From assembly GCA_963854835.1 (NCBI GenBank), contig OY978526.1, positions 15,517,277 through 15,581,276 of the forward strand: 64,000 nt of DNA, read 5' to 3'. The position numbers were made by a program, and so were the translations under genes. Positions 1 to 10,599 of the stretch are shown in pieces. The stretch comes from Megamerina dolium. Lineage: Eukaryota; Arthropoda; Insecta; Diptera; Megamerinidae. The stretch's first letter is position 1; every line of letters begins with the position of its first letter. Under the pieces are notes generated by a model. The model was not told the DNA's origin and did not search any database. It saw only the letters and a list, made by a program, of their open reading frames with translations.

Positions 1-3000
1 TGTATATGTATTAATCTATACTTGAGATGTACAAGTATTTGTATATACATATTTACTCATATATTATAAGTAGGTACATACAAATACTTGTAAAACGTTA
101 TAATAATAATATAAACAATAACTGATATAGTAAGTAATAAGTAATTTATGTAGTTTCTGAAGCATAGTTCAATAACATTTGAACAATAATATATAGGGAA
201 TAAGCCTGGAAGTTGGTGCGGCAATCCTTAATGTTTTTAGTTTACACAAATATAGAAAACGTCACAATCTATGAAAATGCAACCTTTATAGAGAAAATTT
301 ACATTAAATGTATTCAAATGGACAGAATTATATTTATATTTTATTTATGATTTTATTCTTAAGTAATAAAACAGTACATCATTAAAATATATTATGGTAT
401 CCGGTACCTTATATAAAAATATTAAAATTGTACATCTTTCATATATATAAATTCATATGCATTATCATGTATGTATATAAATTAAATTCAATTCAAATTC
501 TTCATACAATGCTTGTCATGAAGTTAATCAATTCGTATTCAAATATGAATGAATGTGTGTGTGGCAAATTGAAAAGCAAGTATATGAATGGCGCATCACG
601 GAGCCAAGTGAATGAAGTGCATTTGATTGTGATGATTATGTGTGTGTGAAATCTAAAATTAAATTCATAAGATTTCATCAAAGACAAGTTATTCGCAGCA
701 TCTGTATAAAGCTGTAATTATTATTAATATTATTTTGTATATCTTTTTATTTTTTTTTTGCTCCAATTTTAAACTAGTTTTTTTTATGCATGTATATATG
801 CTGAATGAATGAATATATACATAGTATATAAATGTGTAAGTGTACTCGTATAAAGAACGAGATGGTGTAAAATACTTAATGTATTTTTATCTTTCTAAGT
901 GTACATGTATTAGTGGTTCTACGTGCTTGCTTCTATACATATGTTTGTGTTTGTGTGTAAAAAGAGAAAAGTTTATATATTTTTGCAATATTATAATGTT
1001 GTTATTGTTGTTGTTGTGTTGTGTCTTGATTGTGATTGTTAAACGAAACATAGCCTTGACATAAATTCTCATATGAATCACACTTTGCCGAGCAACAACA
1101 TATATGTACCATATATATGCAAGTATAAATAGATAAAAGTAATCACAACAACAAAAACTAACCGACTTAAGCTATTTCTTTGAAATGCTCACAGACGCCG
1201 GTCTTAAATACAAAGTATCTATACGTTGTAATTGTTGCATTTCTAGTTATATGGCTTTCCTTTGGCTGCTTTATGGTTGTTGCTGCTTACTACGGTATGG
1301 TTGTTGTCATATAAAATAATGATTTTGTAACCACATTTCGTTGTTGGATTATTGAGGAGCAAGTCTCTTCATTTTGTCCAATATTTCTTATTTTTGGTTT
1401 ATCTCTGCTGTTTGTTGCAATTGCTAACAGGTTGTTATTACTTTCAGGAAATCAACTTCACTTGTTTTGCAGAATCCACCTAACTACACACACACACAAA
1501 CACACAAGCATACGTCTATATGAGTTTTGGGCTGTAGTCGCTTGTTCGTTTATTTACAACATGTTTTTGGTCAGTTTGTTTGTCTGTTTGCTGTTTTTGG
1601 TTTTTTTGCCATTTGGTCTTCAATTACATACCCACATACATACGATTGGGTCTATGGCTGTTGTTGCATCGAAGGTTATTGCAACCAATCATCAGGTGAA
1701 AGTAAAACAAACAGCTCATATGATTTTGCTGCAAGTTTTTGTTACAATGCTTGTTGCATCTTTTTGGAATTATTTTAGGACTTGTTTTTCTATATATACA
1801 TTTTTTTTTTTGTATTGTTCATTTATTGTATTACACTTCTTTGATTGCATTAAATTGGATTGTGCAATGTGGCATGGCAAAGTCCACAAATAATGGATCT
1901 TTTATCTGTTCAAGGATTTCAGCTATCGAATGAAAGCTAAATTTAATTGAATGCATTGTACGTATTTAATGATAAAATAATTATTTTTTTTTATATAAAA
2001 TTATTTCAAAAAAGATAAAAATCAAAATTATATGCTTATATGAATTTTCATGTAAATTATAATTATCATATTAAACAAAATGCTTTATTAAATGCCTTGA
2101 ATATTAAAACTTAATAAATATGCAGCACATGATTCCAATTCCAATCGATATGCATGCATAATAAATATCACATGATTTAGTAATATATTTTTAGCAAAAT
2201 ATATTTTTAAATCAAAAATAGACAAAACAAAATGAAATTAGGGAGAAAAAAAAATAAATGGAGAACAATTAAAAGCACAACTATCACATATAGTATTTGT
2301 TTGAATCAGTTTGTATATGTATGTATTACAAAATCTCAGTTGGTGGCAATTATGCATATGGGCATTTGTGATTTAATTTGATTGCTTGTAAATATTAAAG
2401 TGCATTAACAGCTAAAGGTAACAACAATAACATTATTACTATTAATATTAACTATAATAAACAAAAAAACAAAAATCATCGTAATAACTTGAAGACAATA
2501 AACAATAGAATTAACCACATGTTGAGCTTAATACAATTCGAAATTATCATATTTTCTTTTCCAGAGAAACGAAGATTGCATAAGTTGATTTAAATAATTA
2601 ATGCCATACTTTGTTAATGTAACAATTGTATTTTGGGTGGTAGTTTTCCGAAAAGAAATTCCTTGTTTGATGGACTATTTGCGGATGTAGTAACGGGTGT
2701 AAGTAAAATTACAGTTAGAGGTTGTCAGTATTTAATGGGCATGATATGTTTGCATTTTTATGACCTTATCTTATTCATAACCAACTTTTGGATACCTCAA
2801 TAATAGGATCATAAGATCATGACAAACTGAGTTTTGTTTAAAGTTAAGTGACGTTTAAAAAATTACGTTCGATGGGAGCATTTGTTAAAAGGACTTCTGT
2901 CAATTTATATTGCATTTTTCGCGTGTTAGAACTTATTTAAAAAATATTAAGTGGTGTATTGAATATGTTTCAATGCTTTAAGCTACTATTATGATGTCGT

Positions 3001-3284
3001 TCATATTCATATTTTCACAATATTACAATTATTTGATGATTTTGTGAACAGTTTTCAAAAATAAAGTTAAACGGGCTTATTATAATTAAAATTGTATGCT
3101 TAACATGTTTCAGTCCTATAAATAAATATTGCCTATTAAACCAAAAATTTAGTAAATTAATTCATTATCATTTCTGAGAGGCATACAATATGCTACGTAT
3201 AACCCCTTAAGAAATTGTTTTTCTGTATACATACATATAAGCATTTTTTCTTGAACTTGTAAGAATTAATGTCTATATTTTTTT
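1..3284. other. AT-rich non-coding stretch
   Basis: I see no supportable gene here. The longest open frame (1432-1893, +) translates to runs of hydrophobic residues and His-Thr repeats that come from CACA and TTG-rich simple sequence, with no start context, splice context or domain. The stretch holds CA/TG and TTG microsatellites, for example near 1484-1510 and 1000-1020. It could be intergenic DNA, a long intron or UTR of a gene outside the window. Confidence 0.6.
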
Positions 3285-4025
3285 TTTTTTGCAATAATGT
3301 CGAACATATATTTAATGAAAATTTATTTTCCTACATTATTGCAAAATGTTTCATAATAATACCGAAATTGTAATTTTTCGTAAATTTTAGTTCAAAATTA
3401 TTGCAGAAATATTTTTGCAATAATGCAATAATGTCGAAATTGTAATTTTTCGAAAATATTAGTTCAAAATTATTGCAGAAATATTTTTGCAGTTTTTTGC
3501 ATTTTTTGTGGGTGCCGTAGCTCAGTGGTTAGTGTGTTCGCCTTCTGAGGTATAGGTCGTGGTTCAATCCCCGGCTGATGCATAACAAATTTAATATCAA
3601 AAAGATTTTTCTTTCGAACGGTACCCACCTGTCGGCAAGCAATTGGCAATTCTTCCGACAGTAACAACTTGCCATGAAAAAGCTTCTATAAGAACTCTGT
3701 GACAAAGCTCAGAAAAAGTGATGTCACAAGTGTTCTGCCTTTCGGAACCGGCTAAAATAAGTAGGTCCCTTCTAATATTGTCCAAAAGTTAAGAAGCACA
3801 ACAGTAATTGAAGAGAAGCTAGGCCAATGAGCCCTTTGGGGCTTTAAGTGCCACATATTTATTTTTTTATTTTTTTTTATTTTTGCAATATTGCAATAAT
3901 GTTGAAAATATAATTATGTACTTATTACAGCAAATATTTTGACAATAATTTCAAAAAAAAAAAAAAATACCATACATATTTCGACATAGTTGCAACACTT
4001 TTTCGACATTACTTGTTGTAGCCAT
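3285..4025. repeat. Cluster of TGCAATAATGTCGAA motif repeats, split by a SINE
   Basis: The motif TGCAATAATGTCGAA and its reverse complement, with one- or two-base variants, recur at about 3290, 3340, 3425, 3890 and 3990. A unit of about 85 bp (TTTTCG..AATTATTGCAGAAATATTTTTGCA) appears twice in tandem between 3360 and 3490. A tRNA-derived SINE at 3512-3860 interrupts the cluster. A second cluster of the same motif lies inside a peroxidase intron at 46080-46600. I do not recognise a named family. Confidence 0.6.
3512..3860 (+). mobile_element. tRNA-derived SINE, copy 1
   Basis: The head looks like a tRNA gene with internal RNA polymerase III promoter boxes: box A-like TAGCTCAGTGGTTAG at about 3518 and box B-like GGTTCAATCCC at about 3561. 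The tRNA-unrelated body ends with TTTGGGGCTTTAAGTGCCACATATTTATT. A copy of the same length (349 bp) sits at 17017-17365 and differs by only scattered substitutions and small indels, which proves dispersal. It is not a functional tRNA gene because the 3' half does not close an acceptor stem cleanly. The short minus-strand open frames across it are not genes. Confidence 0.85.
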
Positions 4026-7000
4026 TTTCTTCTGCCATTTTCAATTTTACTTAAATTTAACTGTAGGAAATACAATCACATATATTGAGGTAGTAGTAGT
4101 ACAAAATATTGTTATCTAATTTCGAAATTATTACTAAGTCATAAGTTAATTATCTTCATGTTTTGATCAACTTGGTAGAGATAAAAATCAGATTTAATAT
4201 ACATACATCAAAATGTGCAACGACGTACTATGTTGCACAAATTTGTTTAGGTTTCCATTTAAAACTCCCAAACATTGACTAAAAAGCATTTGAAGCGTTT
4301 AACATTTGTCTCGCGATATAAATCTATCAAAAGTGTGTATAATAAAATGTTTTTAGGCTTTTCTTATATCATTTATCATTTGGTAAATGGTATTAAGTGT
4401 AGTATAATAAAAAAGATAAACCAATTATAATTTGATTTAATTAATTTTATTACTAAGGAAAATGCAAATTTATAACTGAAGTGATCAAATAATAAAACGT
4501 TGAAAACAAATAGTTCAACTGATGAAATTGCTTAACTTTAACATTACATTATTTACATATAATAAGAGTATTGAGAAATACATTCAACTCCCACCCAACA
4601 GATGTTGGACAGCGTAAAATATTCCACTACAAAATTAATCAAAAAATATGATACTTTCAAATAAATCAAAAGCATACTAATAATGATATTGAACAACAAT
4701 ATTATCATCACCAGTACACCAGTAGTAGGATTATAGTAATATAAATAATATAAAAAATAACCAAGTGCAATTTAATCTGTGGCTCATCTTTGCCAACAAC
4801 TTTCAGATTTTATATGTAATAAATTTTGGGTTTTTTTTTTCTTATTTATGAGTATTTTTTGGAGTTTCTTACAGCTTTGCACCTCTCACTATATATTTTC
4901 TATATTATAACATTTCGCCTTTTTGCGCCTTTAACCTTTAATTACATTCAGCAGCTGTCAATGTGAATGTGTGAATGCTGGTCACTAACTTATATATAAA
5001 ATTGTGCGAAAATACGAATCCATGTAGCAGTATTCACTTTTATCTGCTGTAACTAAAGCATTGACATTCGCATAAAAAGAGGAAATCCGACATTTCTTTT
5101 TCGAATAGTGATAGTAGCCGCATAACTTGATGTATGTAGTACGAGTATTATACAATATATACAATATATACAATAATATAATTATTTATTTTATTTTGTC
5201 AATATTATGTGTACAAATATATACCTATATATAGAAACACTAATGCGTAATGAAAGTAACTTCGAAACACGTACATGTACCTAATGTGAATAAAATACTG
5301 AGTGCAGTAGTTTACATTTGAAAAATTTTGGTTGCGAATTTCAATTACTATTGAAATGTTAGCACTCGTAGTTGAATTGAAATTTTGTAAATATCAAATT
5401 TTTTTTTTGTTCAATCAAATTTCGTAATTTCTTGAGCAATTCCGCTTGTTTAGCTTTGAAATTATCAAAATGAATAAAAACACATGTTCGATGAATACAA
5501 AAAATTAGCAAAAATACTTGTAATTATTTGAAATTTATTATTTGGTGCTTATTTACACACGTAAACGTAAATATTTCTATGCATAAGCATATCTGTACAT
5601 GTACGCACACATTCAAATGCGATAATTTTGTGCAGGAATTTATAATCGATCGAGTAGGGCATTAAATAGTGAGAAGAATAATTAAAGAAATGTACTTGGG
5701 AATATTTAATTCATATTGTATATGTTAATACATATGTTTCAATATAATTTTTATTGCTTATTATGAGCAATACATTGTGCTTTTATTTGATGTTTTACAA
5801 TTAATGTCGTTGTATATGTTAAGCTATGAAATGAAAGTGAATTTGTAATTTAATAGAAGATTTATTGAAATGCTTCAAACAAAACATATAAGGAAAACAA
5901 ACAAATATATGTATGTACATAATAATGCGTGAGAATTAGATTTCATATTGTATTTTACTTGGATTTGTATGCAAATGTGGTCAGGTTTGTTGCTTAAGTC
6001 TCTTCTGAAGGGTAATAATATCAAATTCGTTCATGTGAATTAGTGATGTAGTTTAGTTTAGTTAAAAAATAACAACAACAACAACAAAAACAAAAAAGGT
6101 ATTTATTTACATGCACTTTCTTATGCAATCTTTCTTTTACTTTCTATTTGATGTGTAATATTGTAGGATTCTTTCTTTCGTATAATATTTTATAAGGAGA
6201 AGCTAATATCATATATTATTTTTTGAAATGATACATCTCTATGATTTGTGTTAAGGAAATGATTTCATACAAGTATGCATTTATATAAACTTACTCCAAT
6301 ATTATATACATGTCTTGTGTTATAAGAATATCATTCACATCGTCTGATATTTATGTTATATTATTATTTATTTACAAGTCGTTATATGTGCAATTTAAAA
6401 TGAATTATTGAATTTTATTGAAATAATACAATACAGTAAAATATAGTTGCTCTAATTTTATTGGCTCATAATTAGTTGCTATAGAATAAAGTTTATTGCA
6501 GATATATATATAAGTATTAATATCTTTCAATAAGTCACATTAGTAGATTGTACAATATAATTTATCAGCTTAGTCATAATATAATAACTTATCGCAATTT
6601 CTTTAATATTTTATGTATATATTTACATAAAATGTATACCAAATACAAATATTTAATCATATAGGTATCAAATTATTTTCATGCTCCATGCTCAAAAATC
6701 AACAAGTTAATTACCAACATTCAGCACTCTCATTTATAACCATTAGTCAAATCATTAAATTTATTAATAATCAATGTGTATGAATGAATGTAAATATGTT
6801 TGCAACACTCAACACTAACAATATTACTATTACAATATAAGAAGTAACATGCAATATATTTATATATTTTATATACATATATGGTGTGAGCTTTAATTAC
6901 CTAAATACCAACTATATTCCACATTTGTACTAAATATATTTATTTCTTACTGTTATTTACATAAATATGTGCGATTGACTATTTTCAACAGTTATGGTCA

Positions 7001-8040
7001 AAAATATATATATAGTCACATATTTACGAGTACATTATCAAGTCTTAGATTCTTACGAATGACAATTTAAATTTCAACTTCAACTTGTTATATGAAAATG
7101 GCCAATATTTTATAGATTGTACCTTGTTACACATATTAATAAATGAGTATTGATAGTATTCAAGAGCCATTAGTAACAAATCCATTTGTTAAGGCCACAT
7201 ATGTATATCATAATATCAAACTGGCAGTTTTGTCTCAACTCAAAAGAATGCATTATTGCTTTGTTGTGTGTGAAAATAAAACGAAAGGATAGAACAATAA
7301 AAAAGTAATTGAAATTGTTTGATGAAATAAATTCGAGAATTGATTGATCTGTTAGTTGTTATCATGCCCTCAAGACATATTAAATATAAACCAAGACCAT
7401 GATTTTGGTACCACTTTCAAAAATGAATGAATGAATAAATTTTTCCAGTAGCAACTTATAGTAATTTTTTTTATAAATTGAGTGAGTGCAAATATATTGT
7501 GATATGCTTACACACTTTAAGGTGGTAAAATATTAATTTGATTTATTGTTAAAATTTATTGTGTTTTATTTATTTTCTTAATTTTAAATTTCAGCAGAGA
7601 TAACAACACCTGTAAATATGACCTACATAAATGATACAGGTTATTGTTGTTGTAATTACTTTGGTTGAACGCACATATGTATTCAATTAATAAAAATTTC
7701 ATATCATAAGTCTTTTTACAAGTAAGTATAGTAGATATATGTTTGTAAAAATGTATGACAATAAGATTTAATTTTTTCATTTGATTAATTATTGCTACTG
7801 AAATTCATTGATCGTTGTGATTGTGCGTTATTTTAGATTTATCATGTACAGTTGTGTCAAATATGATTTGTAATTGAATTTCTTAAACTGACATACAGTT
7901 AATGTTAAATATGTGTAACAAAATTAATTGTTAATTTATTCATAAAATTATTATTTTAATTATTTTGCGATTATTCACTACTATAACATCATTGTTATAT
8001 CATTATACAATTTGTCAAGAAATGCCAGTATAGAGATTAA
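4026..8040. other. AT-rich non-coding stretch
   Basis: No coding or RNA gene can be supported. The sequence has long A/T runs, ATACAT-type simple repeats and scattered AACAACAAC tracts (for example 6070-6090). It lies downstream of the minus-strand Fanzor relic, so part of it could once have been 3' sequence of that element, but no terminal repeat was found to delimit it. Confidence 0.5.
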
Positions 8041-8058
8041 TGTTAAGCATAAGCTTAA

Positions 8059-8084
8059 ACCCCCTTCAAATGGATGAAGGGGGT
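8059..8084. repeat. Perfect 10-bp stem-loop 20 bp beyond the Fanzor stop codon
   Basis: ACCCCCTTCA at 8059-8068 pairs perfectly with TGAAGGGGGT at 8075-8084 around the six-base loop AATGGA. It is one of very few G/C-rich stems in an AT-rich region and lies just 3' of the stop codon (8104-8106, minus strand). TnpB/Fanzor guide RNAs are typically encoded at or just past the 3' end of the nuclease gene, so a link is possible. A terminator-like or transposon-end hairpin is an alternative. Confidence 0.6.
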
Positions 8085-8103
8085 AAAGTGACCACAGTAC
8101 ACA

Positions 8104-9615
8104 TCACTTAGTGGCACTTGGTTTCTTCTTCTTCTTCTTCATCGGCGGGGGCTCATCGTCCTGAAAAGAGAAATAAATGAAAAAGTGATTGATTAGATGA
8201 TGTTTGATTCGATATATTGCGCGAGATTCAACTTACGTTGTTTCGGTGGAAATTCCTGTGGGTTTCGATTCCCCGGATGAGGCACTCGCCAATGTACAGG
8301 ATGTTCACGCCAGCGTTGACGTCCCGATTCCAACAAGTACGGCAATTTGGGCAAAATCTCTGTCGCTATGCGGTGCGCTGCCTTCTCAGTGCATATGAAC
8401 TTTTGCAGCTTTAGGCGCGTGACTCGTCTCTGCGAAAATATCTCTTGCTTTGCGGCAAATATACTCAGCTGATATCGTGTGTAACTGCGAAAATCAGCTG
8501 AGTATGGTGACAGCTGCCGCAACTTCTGTTCTTCTTCAGAGATATTTTCGCTGGTCTTGGTCTGTGTCCAGCGTTGCAGTTTGACCTTCCTTGAATGGTA
8601 CCCTGCCTCGTGTTGGTACCTGCTATTTGAGATCTTCAGCGGCAAGTCATTCCGCGTTCCCCCCACAATGAGACGGAGGCCGGGATCGAGACCGATTTTG
8701 ATGTCATATTCGGTATTTCGGATTTTGCTCAAATCCCCAGCATAATCATTTGCTTTCTTATGGCACTTGACCCGCGATGTTGTGGCTGCTGCTGCCTGCA
8801 GGGTCTTATCCATGCAAAATGATATGCTGACGCCGTCCGTCATCATTGAATAACCGAACTTTTTCGATGTGGTCTCAGGGAACTCGAAATACTTGCGCCA
8901 TTCAGCGTCTCGGTTAAGCTCAAACGCTTTCTGGCTTAAACAGACCAAGATTACATAGTGTGGCGTGCAGTTGAGACGAGTCGTACCGTACGTGATGCGC
9001 TCCGAATTTCTTTATTGGGATCAGCGCAAAGTTTTTGAAATTGTTCTTCTCATTGTAGCGCTGCAGTTTGTAGAAAAAGCGCATGTACTGCCAATAGTCG
9101 TTGCTCTTTTTGATGTTCTTGAACTTTTGCCCATCCCAGTCCAAATGTGTTCGCATCTGGGAGAGCAAAGTTTCATCAGGCTGTTTGTAACTATTGTCCA
9201 CAAACAGGTAGTCTAGCGTGTTGTAAATATTCGCTGGTGTAGACCCATCAACACGCCTAAGGAACCTACGGATTCTGCTGTACGCGTGCATCCATATGTT
9301 GTTGTGGAAAATTGTCTCGTACGTGTTCGCAGCATCGACAAACAAGTTTGACCTGTATGAGCTGTTATAGAGAGGTAGGTCGTTCCTCAACAGGCCATAC
9401 TCGTTGTCCAACACGTACTTTCCCAGATGCTTCTGGCAGAGACAGTAGAAGAAGTCGAGGAAGTTTGGCGCCGCAAAATCATCCTGTTGCCATCTTTTCA
9501 TCAAGCTGAAGTGGATATAGCGTGACGTTTCCACTATCAGCGATGAGATTACACGATATGAAATGTAAGTTGTTTTTGTTTTAAATTTTATAATTGCTAC
9601 CTCTAAGTGCCACAT
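8104..9615 (-). pseudogene. Fanzor (TnpB-like RNA-guided nuclease) relic
   Basis: Fanzors are eukaryotic homologues of transposon TnpB nucleases. The N-terminal part (9615 to about 8950) contains NNIWMHAYSRIRRFLR and KNFALIPIKKFGAHHV, which fit the Fanzor N-terminal domains. The next segment, in another frame from about 8948, has MMTDGVSISFCMDK and GLDPGLRLIVGG; its Asp (8685-8687) is the RuvC-I residue. A third frame holds RFCPNCRTCWNRDVNAGVNI: a zinc-ribbon piece (8333-8353) and the RuvC-III Asp (8321-8323). A GT-AG intron (8161-8236) joins a last exon, 8104-8160, ending in DDEPPPM, six Lys, then PSATK, probably a nuclear signal. At least two frame breaks exist (about 8920-8950 and 8360-8375). 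The second coincides with loss of the segment that normally carries the RuvC-II Glu and the first Cys pair. The true 5' end is uncertain; an upstream exon is likely. Family assignment is from motifs; inactivity is inferred. Confidence 0.85.
8432..8551. repeat. Three-block nested inverted repeat inside the Fanzor coding region
   Basis: Three collinear perfect inverted blocks nest around a 19-base loop: GCGAAAATATCTCT (8432-8445) with 8538-8551, TTGCGGCA (8450-8457) with 8515-8522, and TACTCAGCTGAT (8462-8473) with 8493-8504. This gives 34 paired bases, separated by unpaired gaps of 4 versus 15 and 4 versus 10 bases. The segment lies between the RuvC-I and zinc-ribbon parts of the relic. It could be a structured RNA, the diverged scar of an inverted duplication, or a product of local template switching. 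Confidence 0.75.
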
Positions 9616-10010
9616 ACTCGTACTTTTTTTTATATTATACCCATTAAGGCTCTTCTACAAAATCGACGTTTTTATAAAATTGCGTTTGAAGTGTGAGTAT
9701 CTTAACAAAAGGAATTATAGAAAAACAAATTACAGCTCAATGTAAGAAAATCTATTTTCTATGTTTGCATTCTTGAATATCATCCACTTAGAACCATCGG
9801 CGTACAATTAGGAATTGGATTCAATTCTATTGAATTCGTTTCAAATTGAGCTTTAACATATATGAATCAAGACGAAACAATCAGTGTCCGAATCTTGAAA
9901 ATTGAGCCGACTATAGTTTTTTAAATAATTATTAGTAATACGAGTATTATTATTATTGTTATTATTTGAAAAAGTTTAACCGAACAGTCAACCACTGCAA
10001 CTTAAAAGAA

Positions 10011-10044
10011 GATATCACACCCTCATATTTGAGGGTGTGATATC
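10011..10044. repeat. Perfect 15-bp inverted repeat upstream of the Fanzor relic
   Basis: GATATCACACCCTCA (10011-10025) pairs perfectly with 10030-10044 across the four-base loop TATT. It lies about 400 bp beyond the 5' limit of the Fanzor reading frames and immediately next to a reverse-transcriptase-like fragment. Whether it is a transposon end or an unrelated hairpin cannot be decided from one copy. Confidence 0.6.
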
Positions 10045-10200
10045 CTATGCGTATGTGGGTTATAAACTGTCGGACTGAAGCCGCTCTTTAGTTGGGTGAG
10101 GTCTTTCGCTTACCTGAGATCAGGAATATTGTTCCAACATGCGTTCCAAAGGATCTTTGCCCTATACTCCACAAATGGGTTTATGGATGAATGACAATGA
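10045..10200 (-). mobile_element. Possible LINE reverse-transcriptase C-terminal fragment
   Basis: Read on the minus strand from about 10178, one frame gives PFVEYRAKILWNACWNNIPD followed by LR, a stop, then AKDLTQLKS. This resembles the C-terminal block of many LINE polyproteins (an aromatic-R-x-A-K-x-x-W-N-x-x-P pattern, then a short helix). Only about 45 residues can be read and one stop interrupts them, so this is a degraded scrap at best. Chance resemblance is possible. Confidence 0.35.
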
Positions 10201-10552
10201 AATCCTAAGCATGATTCTGGCCGGATGTAATAAAGTGCTTAGTTTGTTCTAGCTAATTCATATGTATCCTCATTTAAAGCTTACACACTGTGTAATGTAT
10301 CAAAGTACTTTCTTACGTGGTTAAAAGGAAAAATCCGAGTACAAAGAGCCTTAATAACAGCTTGGCTGGCCGAGATCACAGTGAACCAATCCTAAGATTT
10401 CGCCTTGTTGAAAGGCTGAATCAGAAGACTCAAAATTAAAATTTTTTGAAGACATATTTTTACTGCCGAATTATGTAAAACGCGACGCTGTTAAGGAATG
10501 TTCTGTCAATAAATGTTTATCAAATTTTCACAAGAGAAATTTGGAATTCACT

Positions 10553-10577
10553 AAATCGCACTTTAACAGTGCGATTT
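10553..10577. repeat. 10-bp inverted repeat AAATCGCACT
   Basis: AAATCGCACT (10553-10562) and AGTGCGATTT (10568-10577) form a perfect stem around five bases. Two near-identical GGTAGGTAATG segments follow at about 10589 and 10659. This looks like transposable-element debris, but no coding or terminal repeat supports a family name. Confidence 0.4.
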
Positions 10578-10599
10578 GTCAACACGTCGGTAGGTAATG

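Noticed and set aside
1432..1893. 153-codon open frame on the plus strand
   Set aside because: Composition reflects CACA, TTG and T-run sequence. No domain, start context or splice pattern supports it.
3512..3585. Possible true tRNA gene
   Set aside because: The same head is present with a 270-bp common body at a second locus, and the acceptor stem does not close; it is a SINE promoter.
3470..3785. Minus-strand open frames near the first SINE, echoed at 17034-17306
   Set aside because: Both are antisense translations of the same SINE, so their similarity is due to the repeat and not to a protein family.
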